Positions 53,716 to 55,819 of a stretch of DNA of 55,819 nt are shown piece by piece. Origin of the DNA: Perkinsus chesapeaki (Eukaryota > Perkinsozoa > Perkinsida > Perkinsidae). The notes beneath the pieces were generated by a model that saw only the letters and a program-made list of their open reading frames with translations, made no database searches and was not told where the DNA came from. The stretch is taken from NCBI GenBank assembly GCA_013115145.1, contig JAAPAO010000189.1, positions 1-55,819 of the forward strand, written 5' to 3'. Position 1 is the first letter of the stretch. The number at the start of each line of letters is the position of its first letter. Made by a program: the position numbers and the translations under genes.

Positions 53716-54595
53716 GCAGAGTAGCTATAGAGGAAAGCTGGCGGGCTAGGATGACTCGAATGCGCTCCAATGCATTGTTTGAGAGAGTTCCACTAGTCTG
53801 TATCTGGTTGAGGACATCGAGACTTATCGCAAGTCGAGATCTGGCAGGCCTTCCAAACTTCTGCTGATAAGTAGCAGGTTTACCATGCAGCTTGGGCATG
53901 GTGAACTCCTCACCCTTTCCAGCTCCTAATTGATTCCGGAAGGCAGAAGCACAGCTGGTGCTTACCTGCCCAGCAAGGTTTTCTTGCTGAGATGCGCCAA
54001 CCAGTACAGCATGTTTGCCCGAGGCGGACAAATCAGAGAATTGCAGAGGCTCAGAGCCCTCCGAGAAATCACAACTCAGCGTACCCTTAGGAACCATTAA
54101 CAAAACTGGCACGCTAGAGGAGCTGCCTGGGGCCGGAGTACTTGAGGCCGGGGCTTTATCACTGGAATTCCCTACACTCCCGACCTTCGGCCTACCAGAC
54201 TTTGAGCGCTTGATATTCTGCTTCTTAGACGTCATGTTGTCGCAGAAGTAACAAGCAGCACCTGTTTCTCCGTAGCAGTACGACAGGAATAACCAATTTA
54301 TTGGAACTTCTTTGCCACCTGGTATAGGTTCCTGGATACTAGATAACCGAGTCTTGATGCCACCCTTGAACCAGTCTTCAATATACTTTTTGGGGTCTTT
54401 TCCCAGGTGGATATTGCACGTGTTGCAAATCTGAGATGGAGCATTAGGGAGTTCCATCATCCTCGGTGTCTCATCTTTCCACACGAGTTCAATTCGGGCT
54501 TTTGTTGAGGCGCGCGAAGTCGGAGAGCCTTTGTTGTTATGCTGGTAGCCGCATAGGAAACAGAAGCGATCTTTGCACGGGATGCGAGGAGTCAT
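53711..54595 (-). CDS. Transposase, N-terminal zinc-finger part
   Basis: From ATG at 54595: MTPRIPCKDRFCFLCGYQHN, then RIELVWKDETPRMMELPNAP, SQICNTCNIHLGKDPKKYIE and GAACYFCDN, three CxxC pairs suggesting zinc binding and DNA contact. A Ser/Pro/Gly-rich linker follows, and the end is RIRVILARQLSSIATLQ. An upstream ATG at 54688 would put the start inside a perfect hairpin and is less likely. ~294 aa here plus ~415 downstream would give a ~700-aa transposase, usual for Transib. Confidence 0.7.
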   Translation of the reverse strand: MTPRIPCKDRFCFLCGYQHNNKGSPTSRASTKARIELVWKDETPRMMELPNAPSQICNTCNIHLGKDPKKYIEDWFKGGIKTRLSSIQEPIPGGKEVPINWLFLSYCYGETGAACYFCDNMTSKKQNIKRSKSGRPKVGSVGNSSDKAPASSTPAPGSSSSVPVLLMVPKGTLSCDFSEGSEPLQFSDLSASGKHAVLVGASQQENLAGQVSTSCASAFRNQLGAGKGEEFTMPKLHGKPATYQQKFGRPARSRLAISLDVLNQIQTSGTLSNNALERIRVILARQLSSIATLQ

Positions 54596-54654
54596 GATGG
54601 AATAATACTTCCGAAAGCTGAGTAACAAAAAAGATTTACGCAAAACTTTGCGCG

Positions 54655-54691
54655 TTTTTGAAGCACTTCCCACTGGGAAGTGCTTCAAAAA
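54655..54691. repeat. Subterminal perfect hairpin
   Basis: TTTTTGAAGCACTTCCC (54655-54671), loop ACT, and GGGAAGTGCTTCAAAAA (54675-54691). Related palindromic CTTCCCCGTGGGGAG and GTGGGAAGTTCCCAC follow at 54692-54728. It lies between the right inverted repeat and the transposase start, so it may bind transposase or regulate its expression. Confidence 0.9.
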
Positions 54692-54770
54692 CTTCCCCGT
54701 GGGGAGTTCTCAGTGGGAAGTTCCCACGGAGTGTTAATTAGTGGAGCATGGAGAACACGCATTAACACAA

Positions 54771-54902
54771 GAATCCCATGCCCGACCGTATCTCGTTAAC
54801 TACTGCACTCCCTGTCACGAAACATAGCTCATTTTGATCCTCATGATACATAGATAATTTGGTACTTTTTAATTTATTTAATGCAGCGATCGCCCTACCG
54901 TG
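54771..54902. repeat. Right terminal inverted repeat, 132 bp
   Basis: Exact reverse complement of 52261-52392, ending ...CCCTACCGTG, followed by target duplication CGGCGCG at 54903-54909. Confidence 0.95.
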
Positions 54903-54909
54903 CGGCGCG

Positions 54910-55819
54910 GTTGGTTATTCGCCTGCCCTTGGTGTGTTCTTGGTTATCACTCCTATCCCTAGCGTAAGCTAACTATCCCTCAAGGTCCCTCCTGTTGTGT
55001 TAACGCATCTGAGCCTCTAGTCCTACATCAACTAACTACTTAACCGAACCCGATAACAGACTGGTAGACTCCGTCTACTCTGCGAAGGATAGACTGGTGA
55101 CATTAGGAGTAACCCTCGAGCAGCGTCGGGTCGTACACTCGGTGTTCACAGCAGTAGACTGAGGCCTGTCTGCTTAGCATGCTAACGGAGACTGGTTCTC
55201 GTTACCTGCCTACTTGCCATCATTGATGCCGCATCAATAACGCTTGTTGTATGTTTTATTTGGCCAAGACTCCTTCAAAATACGGGAGACAGCTCTCACG
55301 ATGGGCTTGCCAAGCACTGCTCATTCGCGACAACCGTCACGACACACTGAATACCTCCGCTGGTCTTGTGGCAACACAGCGGAATCAAAACGACTCGAGC
55401 TTTCATAGACTCGGTTCTATGGAATGTTGATGGAGTATTTCTGTGTATATCGGGGCCAATCTGGACACATACTAAAAGACTTATAGTCATGAATGTCGTA
55501 TAACTAGCTTCAGCTTACGCAGCCAACATCAACATTCATACCGATCATTGAATGAGTTTCGTGTTTGACATTACGAGAAAATCACCAAGTTGAGTTGAAA
55601 ATAGGAGAAGCCTCCCCCGGTGAGGTAGCTCTGAACTCGTCTATTCTTATGGTTCACTAAAAAACGTTTCTCGATTATATGGTAACAGTTTTTCAGCAAA
55701 CGCGTTGGCCTCACTATGTCAACTCCTTTGTTGGACCATACTAAGCGTGGAGGATACTCCCTCCTGCCTGCGCACGCTGAATATTGTGATAAGTATCTTA
55801 GTGCATATCTTTGCATGAA
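54910..55819. other. Right flank, no gene called
   Basis: A minus ORF at 55571-55816 is open to the window edge region but has no supporting motif. Nothing else is seen. Confidence 0.4.

Larger units (their letters stand above)
52261..54902. mobile_element. Transib/RAG1-like DNA transposon, 2642 bp
   Basis: Ends are 132-bp inverted repeats (52261-52392 and 54771-54902) identical base for base, starting CACGGTAGGGCGATCGCTGC; they are flanked by a 7-bp duplication CGGCGCG. Inside are two minus-strand ORFs that together make a zinc-finger plus DDE transposase, and a 17-bp-arm hairpin near the right end. The terminal CACGGT agrees with Transib ends and the RAG recombination-signal heptamer (CAC start), and the target is GC-rich as for Transib, though 7 bp is longer than the usual 5. 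Identical repeats suggest recent movement. Superfamily assignment is by motif and spacing, not by alignment. Confidence 0.9.

Noticed and set aside
1-55819. CRISPR arrays, bacterial operons or ribosome-binding sites
   Set aside because: None seen; the spliced genes and Pol III-type tRNA show this is eukaryotic nuclear DNA.

Overview
This window is nuclear DNA of a eukaryote, most likely a protist. Genes are cut into many short exons by GT-AG introns of mostly 39-90 nt, they lie on both strands, and intergenic gaps are short over the first 45 kb. The short introns, the mix of conserved housekeeping genes with many small unrecognised secreted proteins, and the codon style suggest an alveolate such as Perkinsus. 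That assignment is inference; no marker gene proves it. Most genes below were rebuilt by hand by matching splice sites, reading phase and family motifs.

Layout. 0-12 kb: a low-complexity gene leaving the left edge (-), a helical-repeat gene (+), the C-terminal part of a dymeclin (+), small secreted proteins, a TPR gene (+), a complete 8-exon coiled-coil gene (-) and a partly resolved gene (+). 12-34 kb: a 38-bp tandem repeat, a membrane protein (-), tRNA-Ile(TAT), a complete VPS25 (+), three unrecognised genes (+), a tandemly duplicated pair of secreted proteins, a putative organellar helical-repeat protein (-), a complete P-loop (uridine-kinase/YFH7-like) kinase (-), an EF-hand protein (+) and a PUS7/TruD-family gene (+) that lacks the catalytic motif. 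34-45 kb: a divergent pepsin-like protease (-), secreted proteins (-) and a long CBM20-like/helical gene (+). 45-56 kb: gene-poor sequence with a long hairpin, two more secreted proteins and a young DNA transposon.

Three observations stand out. (1) At least 14 introns in about eight unrelated genes between 2 and 32 kb carry a tRNA T-arm/B-box-like module (GGTTCGANTCC), in either orientation; in several the antisense module ends at the 3' splice site. (2) The element at 52261-54902 has identical 132-bp inverted repeats starting CACGGTA, a 7-bp target duplication and a transposase whose putative DDE residues and CC/HH zinc ligands are spaced as in RAG1, so it looks like a Transib/RAG1-type transposon. 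(3) A near-palindromic 14-mer, CGATTACGTGATCG, recurs inside exons of unrelated genes. Several otherwise good reading frames need a single-base correction at a homopolymer, which suggests assembly indels more than pseudogenes.
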